Source of the DNA: Neobacillus ginsengisoli
GTDB taxonomy: Bacteria; Bacillota; Bacilli; Bacillales_B; DSM-18226
Assembly (NCBI RefSeq): GCF_030813055.1
Contig: NZ_JAUSTW010000006.1
Span: 124,001 to 188,000 of the forward strand
Direction of reading: 5' to 3'
DNA: 64,000 nucleotides
Part shown: one piece after another, positions 24,072 to 33,657 of the stretch
Position numbering within the stretch: the first letter of the stretch is position 1
Layout: every line of letters starts with the position of its first letter
Made by a program: the position numbers and the translations under genes
The notes under the pieces: model-generated
What the model saw: the letters and a program-made list of their open reading frames with translations, nothing else
What the model was told of the DNA's origin: nothing
Databases searched by the model: none

Positions 24072-24842
24072 ATGCTTTTACAAGACAAAGTAGCAATTAT
24101 TACCGGAGCAGGTTCGGGAATGGGCCGAGCAATGGCATTATCTTTTTCAAGAGAGGGGGCAACCGTTGCTGTTGCCGATATCAACGTAAATGCTGCGATT
24201 GAAACTGTCCTGCTTATTCAAGAACAAAATACCGGGAAAGCTTTCGTCCATGGCGTTGACGTCAGCTATGCAAAATCAGTGCAAGAACTGATTAATGATG
24301 TCGGGGAAAGAGAAGGGAAAATTGATATCGTCGTTAATTGCGCGGGATTACCGCAAGCCTTCACTCCAATTGAAGAGTTAGAAGAGGATGATTGGGATCG
24401 ACTGATGAATGTAAACGCAAAGTCCATTTTTCTGACAGCCAAATACGCTGTACCTTATATGAAAAAGCAAAATCAAGGTGTAATTTTGAATATCTCCTCG
24501 ATTGCCTCAGAACGGGCCCGCCCTGGTTTAAATGCATACTGTGCCTCTAAAGGAGCAGTTGTGGTGTTAACTAAATCACTCGCTTTAGAGCTTGCCCCGT
24601 TTGGCATTCGAGTCAATGCCATCAACCCGGGACCGGCCAACACGGAGATGCTGGGAAAATTCATCTCAGCTAACGAAGGTGAAAGGGAGCAGCTAAAACA
24701 AGATGTTTTCCTAAGCAGCATTCCGCTTGGCAAACTGATCGAACCCGAAGATATTGCCGAAGCGGCCCTATACCTTTGCTCCCCGCACTCGCAAAAAATT
24801 ACGGGAACCATCCTTAATGTAGATGGTGGGAGAGGAATATAA
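24072..24842 (+). CDS. Short-chain dehydrogenase/reductase
   Basis: A 256-residue classical SDR. The cofactor loop is TGAGSGMG (residues 11-18), the stabilising motif is NCAG (second Asn replaced by Cys), and the catalytic Ser142/143, Tyr156 and Lys160 are in NISSIAS and AYCASKGA. Asp36 after strand 2 (VADINV) favours NAD. SD GGAGG precedes the ATG by 7 nt. Together with the preceding ALDH it could oxidise an alcohol to an acid. Confidence 0.9.
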   Translation: MLLQDKVAIITGAGSGMGRAMALSFSREGATVAVADINVNAAIETVLLIQEQNTGKAFVHGVDVSYAKSVQELINDVGEREGKIDIVVNCAGLPQAFTPIEELEEDDWDRLMNVNAKSIFLTAKYAVPYMKKQNQGVILNISSIASERARPGLNAYCASKGAVVVLTKSLALELAPFGIRVNAINPGPANTEMLGKFISANEGEREQLKQDVFLSSIPLGKLIEPEDIAEAALYLCSPHSQKITGTILNVDGGRGI

Positions 24843-24866
24843 AAACTTTCACGAACACAAATGAGA

Positions 24867-24899
24867 GACGGATATTTTTGAATATCCGTCCCTTTTTTT
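24867..24899 (+). terminator. Intrinsic terminator of the SDR gene
   Basis: GACGGATATT and AATATCCGTC form a perfect 10-bp stem with a 4-nt loop, followed by CCTTTTTTT. Confidence 0.85.
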
Positions 24900-24950
24900 G
24901 AGTAGAGTTTGAAAATGAGTTATGATAACTTTTGGGAAGGAGCTGTATAC

Positions 24951-25955
24951 ATGATTCCAACGGAACGAAACAAACGAATCGAAATACTTGATTATTTAAG
25001 AGGATTTGCCCTGCTTGGGATTATTCTCGTTAATATTCTTCCGTTGCTATCGGTTATGTCTCCGAGTCCACATTCGTCCGATGCCGTTTACCAACGCTTT
25101 TTATATTTATTTGTTGAAGGCCGGTTCTATCCTATTTTCTCCTTTTTGTTTGGTGTTGGTTTTTATCTTTTTATTTCAAGAGCTAATGCGAAAGGGGAAA
25201 ATGGTTATTTACTGTTTTTACGGAGAATTCTAGCCTTATTTGTCTTTGGATTTGTTCACCTCCTTTTTCATCCGGGCGAGGCATTGACGGTTTACGCAAG
25301 CTGCGGCCTGATGATCTTACCATTTTACAAAGTAAAAAAAGAGGTGAATCTCGTTTTAGGGGGAATACTTTTAATCGTTTTGGCCATTTTCGCTGCAAAG
25401 GTTTTTATGGCCCTGCCATTGATATTATTAGGGCTTGCTGCAGGACAATACCAGGTATTTGAAGACATTTCACAAAAAGTAAGGAAAGTAACTATTTTTA
25501 CGGTGATTATGTTTACGTTAAGTATCGCCGGCCTATGCTGCCAGTACCAGTATGTCCCAAACCTTCCCTTTGTTGCGGGGAAAACTAACTCAATACCGAC
25601 AATGAGATTTCTACAGATTGGAATCATGGCAGGTCCATTCATTTCTGCATTTTATGCAGGAATACTAATCTTATTGCTGCAATTTTCCGTCATACAAAAA
25701 GTATTATCCCCATTGAAAAGCTATGGAAGAATGGCATTGTCTAACTATGTCTCACAGACAGCACTGATTTTGTTAGCTGGGAAACTATTTAATTGGTTCG
25801 GACACATTCCTTATCAACAAACATTGTATGTATGCTTAGCCATCTATGCCATCCAGCTCATCTTCAGTAAAGTATGGCTGAGTTTTTTCTATTTCGGTCC
25901 ATTAGAATGGATCTGGCGAATGATAACCTATCGAAGAGTGCCGCCTATGTGGTAA
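24951..25955 (+). CDS. DUF418 family membrane protein
   Basis: A 334-residue integral membrane protein with about eight to nine helices. It starts with RIEILDYLRGFALLGIILVNI, the family's N-terminal block, and the DUF418 region is C-terminal (MALSNYVSQTALIL, then YFGPLEWIWRMITYRR). Related to the acyltransferase-3 fold; the role is unknown. The ATG at 24951 follows GGGAAGGAG, and the 14-residue extension to 24909 has no site. Confidence 0.85.
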   Translation: MIPTERNKRIEILDYLRGFALLGIILVNILPLLSVMSPSPHSSDAVYQRFLYLFVEGRFYPIFSFLFGVGFYLFISRANAKGENGYLLFLRRILALFVFGFVHLLFHPGEALTVYASCGLMILPFYKVKKEVNLVLGGILLIVLAIFAAKVFMALPLILLGLAAGQYQVFEDISQKVRKVTIFTVIMFTLSIAGLCCQYQYVPNLPFVAGKTNSIPTMRFLQIGIMAGPFISAFYAGILILLLQFSVIQKVLSPLKSYGRMALSNYVSQTALILLAGKLFNWFGHIPYQQTLYVCLAIYAIQLIFSKVWLSFFYFGPLEWIWRMITYRRVPPMW

Positions 25956-25959
25956 GCCA

Positions 25960-26274
25960 TTACGAAAGTGCCCCTAACCCCATTACACCAATTAAAATCA
26001 GAATGACGCTGAAAACACGGCCTACGTTTTTTGATTCTCCAAAAAGGTACATATTGATTAACACAGCACCGGCTGTCCCGATTCCAATCCAAACGGCATA
26101 GGCGATACTTGCTTGTAAATAATGGAAGGATGAATATAAAAAGATAAAGGAAGTACCAAATCCTCCGATATAAAGAATCCCATTTCGTATTGTTTTTCGT
26201 TGACTATATAATTTTAGCCCGGCAGCCCCGATAATTTCACATGTTCCGGCTAGAATAACAAACAACCAGCCCAT
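25960..26274 (-). CDS. ykkD: Paired SMR efflux subunit, YkkD-like
   Basis: A 104-residue four-helix small multidrug resistance protein. It contains the conserved Glu14-type residue in LAGTCEIIGAAGLK, AYAVWIGIGTAGAV in helix 3 and GVMGLGALS at the end. It is the second gene of a pair, 1 nt after its partner, and probably forms a heterodimer. Paired SMR proteins of the YkkCD type export guanidinium and other cations. Confidence 0.85.
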   Translation of the reverse strand: MGWLFVILAGTCEIIGAAGLKLYSQRKTIRNGILYIGGFGTSFIFLYSSFHYLQASIAYAVWIGIGTAGAVLINMYLFGESKNVGRVFSVILILIGVMGLGALS

Positions 26275-26275
26275 G

Positions 26276-26623
26276 CTAAGCGGCCCCCTTCACTGCTTCT
26301 TTTTCATCATTGTTATCTGCCAGGTTTAACCCAATAACACCTACTACAATAATCGCAACAAATATAATCTTTCTAGTAGTAAAGCTTTCTCCAAAAAGAA
26401 AGATATCCATTAACACCGTTCCGATTGTCCCCACACCTGAAAAAACGGCATATACCGTACCTGTAGGCAGGTTTTTGCATGCTTTCGGGAGAATGTGAAA
26501 GTCGAGAAAGATGATCAAAATAACAATTCCCCACTGCCACCAGTTCTGTGCTTCATTAAATCCGTAAACCCAAATTAATTCAAACAGACAGGTTAACATG
26601 ACGTATATCCAGCCTTTATTCAT
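26276..26623 (-). CDS. ykkC: Paired SMR efflux subunit, YkkC-like
   Basis: A 115-residue SMR protein with four helices. The membrane Glu is in TCLFELIWVYGFNEA, and the helix-3 motif TVYAVFSGVGTIGTVLMD is present. The charged tail NNDEKEAVKGAA replaces the usual short end. The start is ATG 26623 with GAGGTGG upstream; an in-frame GTG at 26632 overlaps that site. No guanidine riboswitch is seen upstream. Confidence 0.85.
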   Translation of the reverse strand: MNKGWIYVMLTCLFELIWVYGFNEAQNWWQWGIVILIIFLDFHILPKACKNLPTGTVYAVFSGVGTIGTVLMDIFLFGESFTTRKIIFVAIIVVGVIGLNLADNNDEKEAVKGAA

Positions 26624-27014
26624 TACTTCCACCTCGTTAAAACTTGCTGCATTTCGACAATAACGGTAACCTTTATAGATTACCCAATGTTGTTTAAACT
26701 AGCAAAGATATGGTTTATTGAGATACAGGAGGTAAAAATTAATGGCACACTGTTGCCTATATCGGTTTCAGTTATTACATGTCACGTAACGCTACGGATT
26801 CATCTTGTCCTTAAGCGCTCAATTGGCGGTAGAAATTCGGTTGAATTTTTGGTTCTTCTTTAATCATTAAGTTAGAGTGGTAGAACATCAGAATCTCTTT
26901 TTATATCAAATCATACGATTGTTAAGTCGATTAAATTTTGATATTTTAAAGATAAACAATCTTTTTCATTAGTCGAAAAATCTCGTTAAATGTAAAAATA
27001 AGAGGGGAACTTAA
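26624..27014. other. Intergenic stretch with an orphan SD-led mini-ORF
   Basis: 391 bases between the divergent ykkC and GGDEF-EAL genes. On the plus strand ACAGGAGGTAAAAATTA precedes ATG 26742, which opens only 15 codons (MAHCCLYRFQLLHVT) to TAA 26787. No homology is recognised. No ykkC-type riboswitch fold was found on the minus strand. Confidence 0.45.
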
Positions 27015-29246
27015 ATGAGGACCACAAATATAAAAATTTCACTTAATTGGATACTCATTTTAGGGTTAATCCTCTTTTCGGTTTTGCTGGATAAGGTAGG
27101 TCCAATCTTGTTTCCGTCTGCCAAGCTCATTGAGCTTACTTCTATCGTGGTATTAATTGGAACCTTGCTGCTTTTAATATTCACTTTAAATAAGATGGGA
27201 AAGACAAACGATGAGCTTCAACGAAATAAGTTAAAATTGAAAAATATTTTTGATACTCTCGATGTAGCCATCTGGTCTCACGATTTAAAAACGGATACGC
27301 TCCTTATCACCCCTGGAATTGAAAAATTGTATGGCTACTCTTTAAATGATTTTTATGAAGACCTTAACTTATGGAAAAAAGTGATTTATCCTGATGATCT
27401 TTACATTGTTAAGGAAAGAGAGAAAAAAATAGCATTAGGAGAGGCAGTCACAAGTGAATACCGTATTATTCGACCAGACGGGGAGGTACGGTGGATTCGG
27501 GACCGGGGTTTTCCAACTCTTGATAATAAGGGCAACTTTGTTGATTTTAATAGTGTATTATTTGATATTACGGACCGGAAAGAAAGTGAAGACCGTTATC
27601 GAAGCTTAGTAGAGATGTCACCGGATATCATTGCGGTTGTCAGCCGGGACAAAATTGAATATATTAACGAAGCCGGAGGCATTCTGGTAGGTGCTGCCAG
27701 TCCGGAAGAATTAATTGGCCAGTCCTCGTTGAATTTTGCACCAATGCATGTCGTAGAAGACATAAAAAATAAGCTAAATACGATTGATCATCATAATAAG
27801 GAGAAAATCCGCCTTGAATTTCAGGTTAAACGACTGGACGGAGAAAGTATTGATGTGGAAATGGCTGCTACGCGTATCCTTTATGAAGGCAGATTTGCCA
27901 TTCAAGTAGTTGGAAGAGACATTTCAGAGCGAAAGAGGACAGAGAAAACCATTCAAAATCTGGCTTATTATGATACATTAACAGGACTGCCTAACCGAAA
28001 CCGCTTTAGAAAATATCTAAATGAACTATTGAACAAACAGGATCCCCCAAATCTAGCCGTTTTGTTTTTAGATTTAGATCGTTTTAAGATGATAAATGAT
28101 ACAAAGGGGCATACAATCGGAGATTTAATGCTGCAAAAAGTAGGTAAGCGGTTAAAGGATACGGTAGGAAAAGATGGACTTGTATCCCGCCAGGGTGGTG
28201 ACGAGTTTATTATTTTACTGGAAGAAACCACTAAGGAGATCGTCACAAATATAGCACAACGTATTTTGGATAAATTTGCAAAATCGATTGAAATAAATAA
28301 TCAGGAGTTTTTCGTCACACCAAGTATTGGAATAAGTCTATATCCATATGATGGGACCGATGAGGAAACGTTGATAAAACATGCAGATACTGCTATGTAC
28401 CAAGCTAAAGAGCTAGGGAAAAATAATTTTCGCTTCTATTCGTCTAATCATAACGGATTTTCGATTCGAAATATGGAACTTGAAAACGGATTAAGAAAAG
28501 CACTTGAGCTAAATCAATTTACCCTTTATTACCAACCTCAGGTGACTATAGGAACTGGGGAGATTGTAGGCATCGAAGCCTTGATTCGGTGGCAGCATCC
28601 CGAGCACGGTTTTATTCCTCCTTCAGAATTTATTCCGCTTGCTGAAGAAACGGGGCTCATTGTGCCAATTGGAAAGTGGATATTGCGTAAAGCCTGTGAA
28701 CAAATTAAAGCCTGGCAGGATGCAGGGTTACCGCATATTCCTATTGCAGTAAATGTATCCGTGAGACAATTCCAGGATGACCATCTCATCGATTATATTT
28801 CCGGCATTCTTGATCAAGTTGGCCTTGAGGCAAAGTATTTGGAATTAGAAATTACTGAAAGTATTATGCAAAATATTGAAAGGTCAGCCCTTATTCTAAA
28901 TCAATTGAAGGAGATAGGTGTACTCCTTTCAGTTGACGACTTTGGAACAGGTTATTCTTCCTTAAGCTACTTGAAACATCTTCCAATTGATAAAATCAAA
29001 ATTGATAAATCGTTCGTTGATGATATTATCTATCATTCCAATCAAGGAATGATGGTCAAAACGATTATTGATATGGGACTGAATTTGCAGTTTAATGTCA
29101 TTGCAGAAGGAATCGAGACGGAAGAACAGGTGAATTTTTTAAAGCAAAATGAGTGTGAGATCGGACAAGGCTATTTCTATAGTCAACCGTTACCGGCGGA
29201 TCAGATGAAGGAATTTCTAACAAAAAGTGGTATCCCTGTTCAATAG
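27015..29246 (+). CDS. PAS-PAS-GGDEF-EAL cyclic di-GMP enzyme
   Basis: A 743-residue membrane-anchored signalling protein. Two N-terminal helices (about 9-30 and 39-58), PAS domains (about 72-190 and 192-310), GGDEF (about 315-475) and EAL (about 490-740). The synthase motif GGDEF is intact at 394-398, but the inhibitory RxxD site is lost (VGKD). The phosphodiesterase residues are all present: [33 protein letters not shown] and EGIETEEQ. Both synthesis and breakdown of c-di-GMP are possible; net direction cannot be told. ATG follows GAGGGGAA. It stands alone with its own terminator. Confidence 0.93.
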   Translation: MRTTNIKISLNWILILGLILFSVLLDKVGPILFPSAKLIELTSIVVLIGTLLLLIFTLNKMGKTNDELQRNKLKLKNIFDTLDVAIWSHDLKTDTLLITPGIEKLYGYSLNDFYEDLNLWKKVIYPDDLYIVKEREKKIALGEAVTSEYRIIRPDGEVRWIRDRGFPTLDNKGNFVDFNSVLFDITDRKESEDRYRSLVEMSPDIIAVVSRDKIEYINEAGGILVGAASPEELIGQSSLNFAPMHVVEDIKNKLNTIDHHNKEKIRLEFQVKRLDGESIDVEMAATRILYEGRFAIQVVGRDISERKRTEKTIQNLAYYDTLTGLPNRNRFRKYLNELLNKQDPPNLAVLFLDLDRFKMINDTKGHTIGDLMLQKVGKRLKDTVGKDGLVSRQGGDEFIILLEETTKEIVTNIAQRILDKFAKSIEINNQEFFVTPSIGISLYPYDGTDEETLIKHADTAMYQAKELGKNNFRFYSSNHNGFSIRNMELENGLRKALELNQFTLYYQPQVTIGTGEIVGIEALIRWQHPEHGFIPPSEFIPLAEETGLIVPIGKWILRKACEQIKAWQDAGLPHIPIAVNVSVRQFQDDHLIDYISGILDQVGLEAKYLELEITESIMQNIERSALILNQLKEIGVLLSVDDFGTGYSSLSYLKHLPIDKIKIDKSFVDDIIYHSNQGMMVKTIIDMGLNLQFNVIAEGIETEEQVNFLKQNECEIGQGYFYSQPLPADQMKEFLTKSGIPVQ

Positions 29247-29262
29247 GGAAACCACTTTTTTT
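29222..29262 (+). terminator. Terminator overlapping the GGDEF-EAL gene end
   Basis: AAAAAGTGGT and ACCACTTTTT enclose an inner CCCT-AGGG stem; a T run follows. The left arm is inside the last codons of the gene. Confidence 0.75.
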
Positions 29263-29292
29263 AAACAGTTTAAATAAATATTAAGTAAACAT

Positions 29293-31026
29293 TTACATAC
29301 AATCAATGCTGATGTGTTTAAATTTAGAAACCTGGAATAATCCTTTATCCGTAATCTTCAATTCCGGAATTACCGGAAGTGCTAAGAAGGATAAGGTTAA
29401 GAAGGGGTTGAATTGGCCGCTGGCTCCGATCTCCATTAAAGCTCGATTGATATCATTTAGACCTGAATAAACTTCCTTGTAGGAACAGTCTGTCATCAAA
29501 CCGGCAATTGGTAATGCCAGCTCCCCGATAATTTCCCCATTATTTACAACAATAAGACCGCCCTGTATTTCTTTAATAGCTTTCGCTGCTGCAATCATAT
29601 CCTGATCACACGTACCTGCAATAATGAGATTATGAGAATCATGAGCAATCGTCGTCGCAATCGCTCCTGTTTTTAATCCTAATCCCTTCACAATCCCTAA
29701 GCCAATATTTTTCGTCATATGATGGCGCTCAATGACCGCCAGTTTTAAATGGTCCTTTTTTATTGATGACTGAAAAAATCCGCTCTCACATCTGTCCGTT
29801 TCTTCAATAATATGTCGTGTGACAAGGCTATTCGGTATGATTTCAATAATATTTGCTCTATTGGTCTTTAAATGAATGGATAAATCGTTTTCGATTGGAT
29901 CATGAAAGTTGACTGTCTGTTTTAATCGCGGGTTTTCTTTTAGGGTGATCCCTTTGGAAAAATGAACCAAGCTGCCATTCTCGACAACCGTTTTTCCATT
30001 CTGAAAAACATGCGTGATCTGAAGTGCTTCAAGGTTATTAATAAACAAGAAATCGGCTTTGTATCCCGGTGCAATCGCCCCTTTTTCTTCAAGTCCAAAA
30101 CATTCTGCCGCATTGAGAGTGGCCATTTGAATGGCGGTAAGCGGGAAAATTCCTTCAGCAATGGCTAACCGTACGTTATGGTCTATGCTTCCTTGGTGAA
30201 CCAGATCATCTAAATGCTTATCGTCCGTGACAAATAAACAACGGCGGGCATTCCGATCATTCACAGCACTGATTAACTGCAGCAAATCTTTCGCAACGGT
30301 ACCTTCGCGAATCATCAAATACATTCCTTTTCGCAGCCGTTCCTTTGCTTCCTCCGCAGTCGTACTCTCATGGTCAGTCCGGATGCCTGCTGCCATATAG
30401 ACATTTAAGTCGTTGGGGGATAAACCGGCAGCATGGCCGTCAATCTTTTTACCCGCATTTTGGGTTTCGAGTAATTTTTTCATCATGGAATTTTCAGTAT
30501 TCTTTACAGCCGGGAAATTCATTACCTCGGCTAATCCAAGAACACGCGGGTGGTCATAGAAAGGCTTTAAATCTTCTATTTTAAGATTGGCACCTGCATT
30601 TTCAAATTCAGTTGCCGGAACACAGGAAGGAAGCATCATGTAAAAATCAAATGGGAGGTTTTCTGAAGAGTCGAGTATATATTGTATGCCTTCGACCCCT
30701 AGAACATTGGCAATTTCATGCGGATCACAAATAGCCGTGGTTACTCCATGTAACAGGAGTACTTTTGCAAACTCAATCGGGGTTACCATGGAAGATTCAA
30801 TATGAACATGGGCATCGATGAACGCAGGTGAAATATAACTGCCTTTTGCATCAATGATGGTTTTTCCCGGATATTTTCCGATTCCTGCAAAATATCCGTC
30901 CACAATCGCTATGTCCCCATCTATGATCTCCAGGTTAAAAACATCAATAATTTTGCCGTTCTTAATCACAATATCAGCAGGTTCCCTGCCTGATGCTACA
31001 GCAATTCTTCTCGATAATTTCTCCAA
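29293..31026 (-). CDS. adeC: Adenine deaminase
   Basis: A 577-residue amidohydrolase that converts adenine to hypoxanthine and ammonia. The N-terminal metal motif FIDAHVHIESSM, then DPHEIANVLG, KIDGHAAGLS, RTDHEST and VTDDKHLDDL are the family's metal and substrate residues. The start is TTG with AAGGATG 7 nt upstream. It lies 18 nt downstream of guaD, forming a purine-base deamination operon that feeds the purine degradation genes further right. Confidence 0.93.
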   Translation of the reverse strand: MEKLSRRIAVASGREPADIVIKNGKIIDVFNLEIIDGDIAIVDGYFAGIGKYPGKTIIDAKGSYISPAFIDAHVHIESSMVTPIEFAKVLLLHGVTTAICDPHEIANVLGVEGIQYILDSSENLPFDFYMMLPSCVPATEFENAGANLKIEDLKPFYDHPRVLGLAEVMNFPAVKNTENSMMKKLLETQNAGKKIDGHAAGLSPNDLNVYMAAGIRTDHESTTAEEAKERLRKGMYLMIREGTVAKDLLQLISAVNDRNARRCLFVTDDKHLDDLVHQGSIDHNVRLAIAEGIFPLTAIQMATLNAAECFGLEEKGAIAPGYKADFLFINNLEALQITHVFQNGKTVVENGSLVHFSKGITLKENPRLKQTVNFHDPIENDLSIHLKTNRANIIEIIPNSLVTRHIIEETDRCESGFFQSSIKKDHLKLAVIERHHMTKNIGLGIVKGLGLKTGAIATTIAHDSHNLIIAGTCDQDMIAAAKAIKEIQGGLIVVNNGEIIGELALPIAGLMTDCSYKEVYSGLNDINRALMEIGASGQFNPFLTLSFLALPVIPELKITDKGLFQVSKFKHISIDCM

Positions 31027-31044
31027 TGGGCAACATCCTTTTTA

Positions 31045-31515
31045 TTAATAATCAATCTTGATTTGGGAGTTTTCCCAAGTTCTAAATGGTAAGTCAGCTT
31101 GTTTTGGGGTAAGCTGTCTCATTACTATATCACGCGATTCCATTGGAAGGGAGAGCTGTTCATAAATAAACTGATCATCAAAGCCAATTTTTGCAGCCTC
31201 TTCTTTCGTACAGGCATAGTAAACGGCCTTTGGTCTTGCCCAATAAATAGCGCCGAAACACATCGGACAAGGCTCACAGCTGGTATAAATTTCACAATCA
31301 CTTAATTGAAAGTCATTTAGATAGACGCAGGCAGCTCTGATTGCCTGCACCTCGGCATGTGCCGTCGGATCATTTGATGCTGTTACCTCATTTCGCCCCG
31401 TTCCGATTATTCTTCCGTCTTTTACTACAATCGCCCCAAAAGGCCCGCCATGATTCGTTAACACATTTTCTAATGCGATTTGAACCGCTTTTTCCATAAA
31501 AAGAAAATCTGTCAT
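31045..31515 (-). CDS. guaD: Guanine deaminase
   Basis: A 156-residue cytidine-deaminase-fold enzyme, the same length as B. subtilis GuaD. The zinc site is PTAHAEVQAIR (His, Glu) and TSCEPCPMCFGAIYWARP (two Cys). The C-terminal GFDDQFIYEQL and a final aromatic residue are typical of guanine deaminase, which makes xanthine and ammonia. The ATG follows GGAGTGAT. First gene of the guaD-adeC operon. Confidence 0.92.
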   Translation of the reverse strand: MTDFLFMEKAVQIALENVLTNHGGPFGAIVVKDGRIIGTGRNEVTASNDPTAHAEVQAIRAACVYLNDFQLSDCEIYTSCEPCPMCFGAIYWARPKAVYYACTKEEAAKIGFDDQFIYEQLSLPMESRDIVMRQLTPKQADLPFRTWENSQIKIDY

Positions 31516-31630
31516 CTATATCACTCCAGTATTGGCTAACTGTGTATCTTGGAATACATTATTCTTTATCAAGCCATTAAATTCTATCTTTTTGGAAGAA
31601 AATCTCCCATGTTTTTAAAACTGTATAGAC

Positions 31631-31671
31631 AAAAAAACAACAGACAAGTCGAATCACTACATTGTCTGTTG
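31631..31671 (-). terminator. Minus-strand terminator
   Basis: CAACAGACAA and TTGTCTGTTG form a 10-bp stem; the minus strand continues with seven T. It ends the spore-coat-like gene at 31683. Confidence 0.8.
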
Positions 31672-31682
31672 GCATATAAAGG

Positions 31683-32066
31683 TTAAGTTCCCCACTTCAT
31701 CGATACGGTTAATGTACAGCAGCTGACAGGGCTGCTTGAGTTTGGATGGGTGCTAAGCTCGTAAATGACACCGGTAGGAGTAAACCTTGTTATTATAAAA
31801 GCCTTTAAGCCGATGGACTTGATTAAATGATCTACTTCGGCTTTTTTTCCCTGCTGGGCCGCACTCATGATTTTCTTTGCGAACCTTTCATCTTCTAAGC
31901 GGTCCAACAAACGACTTCCTTGTTCCATTAAAAACCGAAAAGACTTAACTGAATGAGAAAAAATTTTAACATCTGCTGGTGGATAGGTTCTCAGGAAGGG
32001 CTGATTAATAACATACCCATGGGCCGGAGGAGGGTAGGAAGAAAAAGGGTAATGGTTGTAATACAC
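31683..32066 (-). CDS. Probable inner spore coat protein, YuzC-like
   Basis: A 127-residue protein. The N-terminus is rich in Tyr and Pro (YYNHYPFSSYPPPAHGY), the middle is helical (FLMEQGSRLLDRLEDERFAK and KKAEVDHLIKSIG), and the end is Cys-containing (PVSCCTLTVSMKWG). This arrangement resembles YuzC-type coat proteins of Bacillus, judged from memory. The start is GTG 32066 with GGAAGGAG 7 nt upstream; an in-frame TTG at 32096 has no site. No neighbour is functionally linked. Confidence 0.55.
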   Translation of the reverse strand: MYYNHYPFSSYPPPAHGYVINQPFLRTYPPADVKIFSHSVKSFRFLMEQGSRLLDRLEDERFAKKIMSAAQQGKKAEVDHLIKSIGLKAFIITRFTPTGVIYELSTHPNSSSPVSCCTLTVSMKWGT

Positions 32067-32137
32067 GTAAACACTCCTTCCACAATAAAAACACAAGGCA
32101 CTATACGATATGACAACTGGGTTAGTTGAGTTCCAGC

Positions 32138-32165
32138 AAAAAAACGCCTAGAGTCCAGGCGTTTT
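32138..32165 (-). terminator. Terminator of the EamA gene
   Basis: AAAACGCCT and AGGCGTTTT form a 9-bp stem overlapping the stop codon of the EamA gene; seven T follow on the minus strand. Confidence 0.8.
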
Positions 32166-33126
32166 AGGAGGAGCTCTTCACTTTTTTCAAATAAACTGAT
32201 TCTCGTTTTTGCCTGGATTGCAGGAAATATTCTTCTAAAGCCCCTGAACCAAACAAAACGCCGATAATAATAAAAACAAAACCCAATATTTGCGGTAAAG
32301 TGATTTTTTCTCCAAGAAACATAACTGCTGCTATTAGTGCAAAGAAAGGATTTAGGTTTATGAAGATAGCTGCTTCAGATACACCTACTTTTCCAAGAGA
32401 ATAGTTATAGATTGTATGGCTAATGGCTGTGCCGAAAATGGCAGAGGCCAGGAAAATGAGCCAAACTCCCATGGATCCATGGGTTATCCCCTGTAAACCA
32501 TGTGGTTCTTTAAATAAACTGATAATAAACAGAATGATCGAGCCGAAAACCAGCATGTAGCCGGTCATCAGGCGGGGGTCCAAGGTGGCGGAAGCTTTTT
32601 TAATGATTGCAAAGCTAATCGCTTGTGAAAGGATGGCTAAAAAAACAAATAAATCACCAAGTGAAATTCCGCTAACACCGCCACTTCCTTCCATCACGAT
32701 AAAGGACACACCCGTTAAACCCAGGATAATCCCTAACATCTTCCAAACGGTTACTTTATTTCCTAGAAAGCAGAAAGCAACGATGGTCGTGAGCAAGGGC
32801 CCCAGGCCTAAAATAAGTCCTCCGTTTGAGGCAGAGGTTTTAGAGAGGCCGATCGATAAAAAGTAATGATGGCCGACCACATTAAAAAAACATCCAAAGA
32901 CGATATAAAGAAATTCCTTTTTGGTCGGAATCCTTACTTTTTTTAAAAAGAAAAGAATAATAAATACACTGATTCCTGCAGTAAATACTCTAAGGGAAGT
33001 AATCGTTACCGGAAGGAATTCTGCCACGATTACCTTCGTCATAATGACATTTATGCCCCATGCCATCATAACGAAAACTAAAAGTAAATAAATCCGGTAC
33101 TTCTGTTGTTTTTCCAAATTCCCCAC
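32164..33126 (-). CDS. EamA/DMT family transporter
   Basis: A 320-residue ten-helix drug/metabolite transporter with two EamA repeats (about 13-145 and 155-292). The first ends GLTGVSFIVMEG, the second contains SAIFGTAISHTIYNYSLG and ends FIIIGVLFGSG. The substrate is unknown; relatives export amino acids or nucleosides. The start is GTG 33126 or possibly TTG 33117; ribosome sites are weak for both. A link to the purine genes on both sides is only positional. Confidence 0.85.
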   Translation of the reverse strand: MGNLEKQQKYRIYLLLVFVMMAWGINVIMTKVIVAEFLPVTITSLRVFTAGISVFIILFFLKKVRIPTKKEFLYIVFGCFFNVVGHHYFLSIGLSKTSASNGGLILGLGPLLTTIVAFCFLGNKVTVWKMLGIILGLTGVSFIVMEGSGGVSGISLGDLFVFLAILSQAISFAIIKKASATLDPRLMTGYMLVFGSIILFIISLFKEPHGLQGITHGSMGVWLIFLASAIFGTAISHTIYNYSLGKVGVSEAAIFINLNPFFALIAAVMFLGEKITLPQILGFVFIIIGVLFGSGALEEYFLQSRQKRESVYLKKVKSSS

Positions 33127-33313
33127 TTCTTTCGTAGATTTAACAAATTTTTCAATTCAACCTTTGAAACTGTATTCCTATGATAATACCAATTTTTTAC
33201 GATATTTTCTACTATCCGGTTGTGGAAAAGTTGAATAATTCAACGCCATTAATTGTTTTGATGGACGAATATTAATTGGCATTTGTGTTATTCTTGTAGT
33301 GGAGGTGTTTACG

Positions 33314-33652
33314 TTGACCATACAAAAAATTACGCCGAAGGAATTGCAGAAAAAATTAACTGAGGATAGTAAGCTTGAGATTCTTGATGTACGAGCAGAC
33401 GAGAAGTTTCAAGAATTCCATATTGAGGGCTCTAAAAATATCCCCAAAACCGTGATTTTTGGTCTTGAAGAAACAGGTGAACCATTATCCTTACCTAAGG
33501 AGAATGAATTTATCGTGACCTGTACAACCGGGAATTCAGCGGCAAAATGCGCCAATATCCTGGATGGCCTCGGTTATAAAGTGAGGGTTCTTGAGGGCGG
33601 TCTTACTGCTTGGAAGGAATATAAAAAACACTGTGAAATTAAGCCGGAGTGA
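33314..33652 (+). CDS. Rhodanese-like sulfurtransferase
   Basis: A 112-residue single-domain rhodanese. The active-site Cys is in IVTCTTGNSAAKC, with the conserved LDVRADEKFQEFHIEGSKNI at the start and GGLTAWKEY at the end. It transfers sulfane sulfur or acts as a carrier. Start TTG 33314, since GTGGAGGTG (which holds the upstream in-frame GTG 33299) is its ribosome site. It is 5 nt ahead of a BASS-family transporter and probably co-transcribed with it. Confidence 0.87.
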   Translation: MTIQKITPKELQKKLTEDSKLEILDVRADEKFQEFHIEGSKNIPKTVIFGLEETGEPLSLPKENEFIVTCTTGNSAAKCANILDGLGYKVRVLEGGLTAWKEYKKHCEIKPE

Positions 33653-33657
33653 CATAA

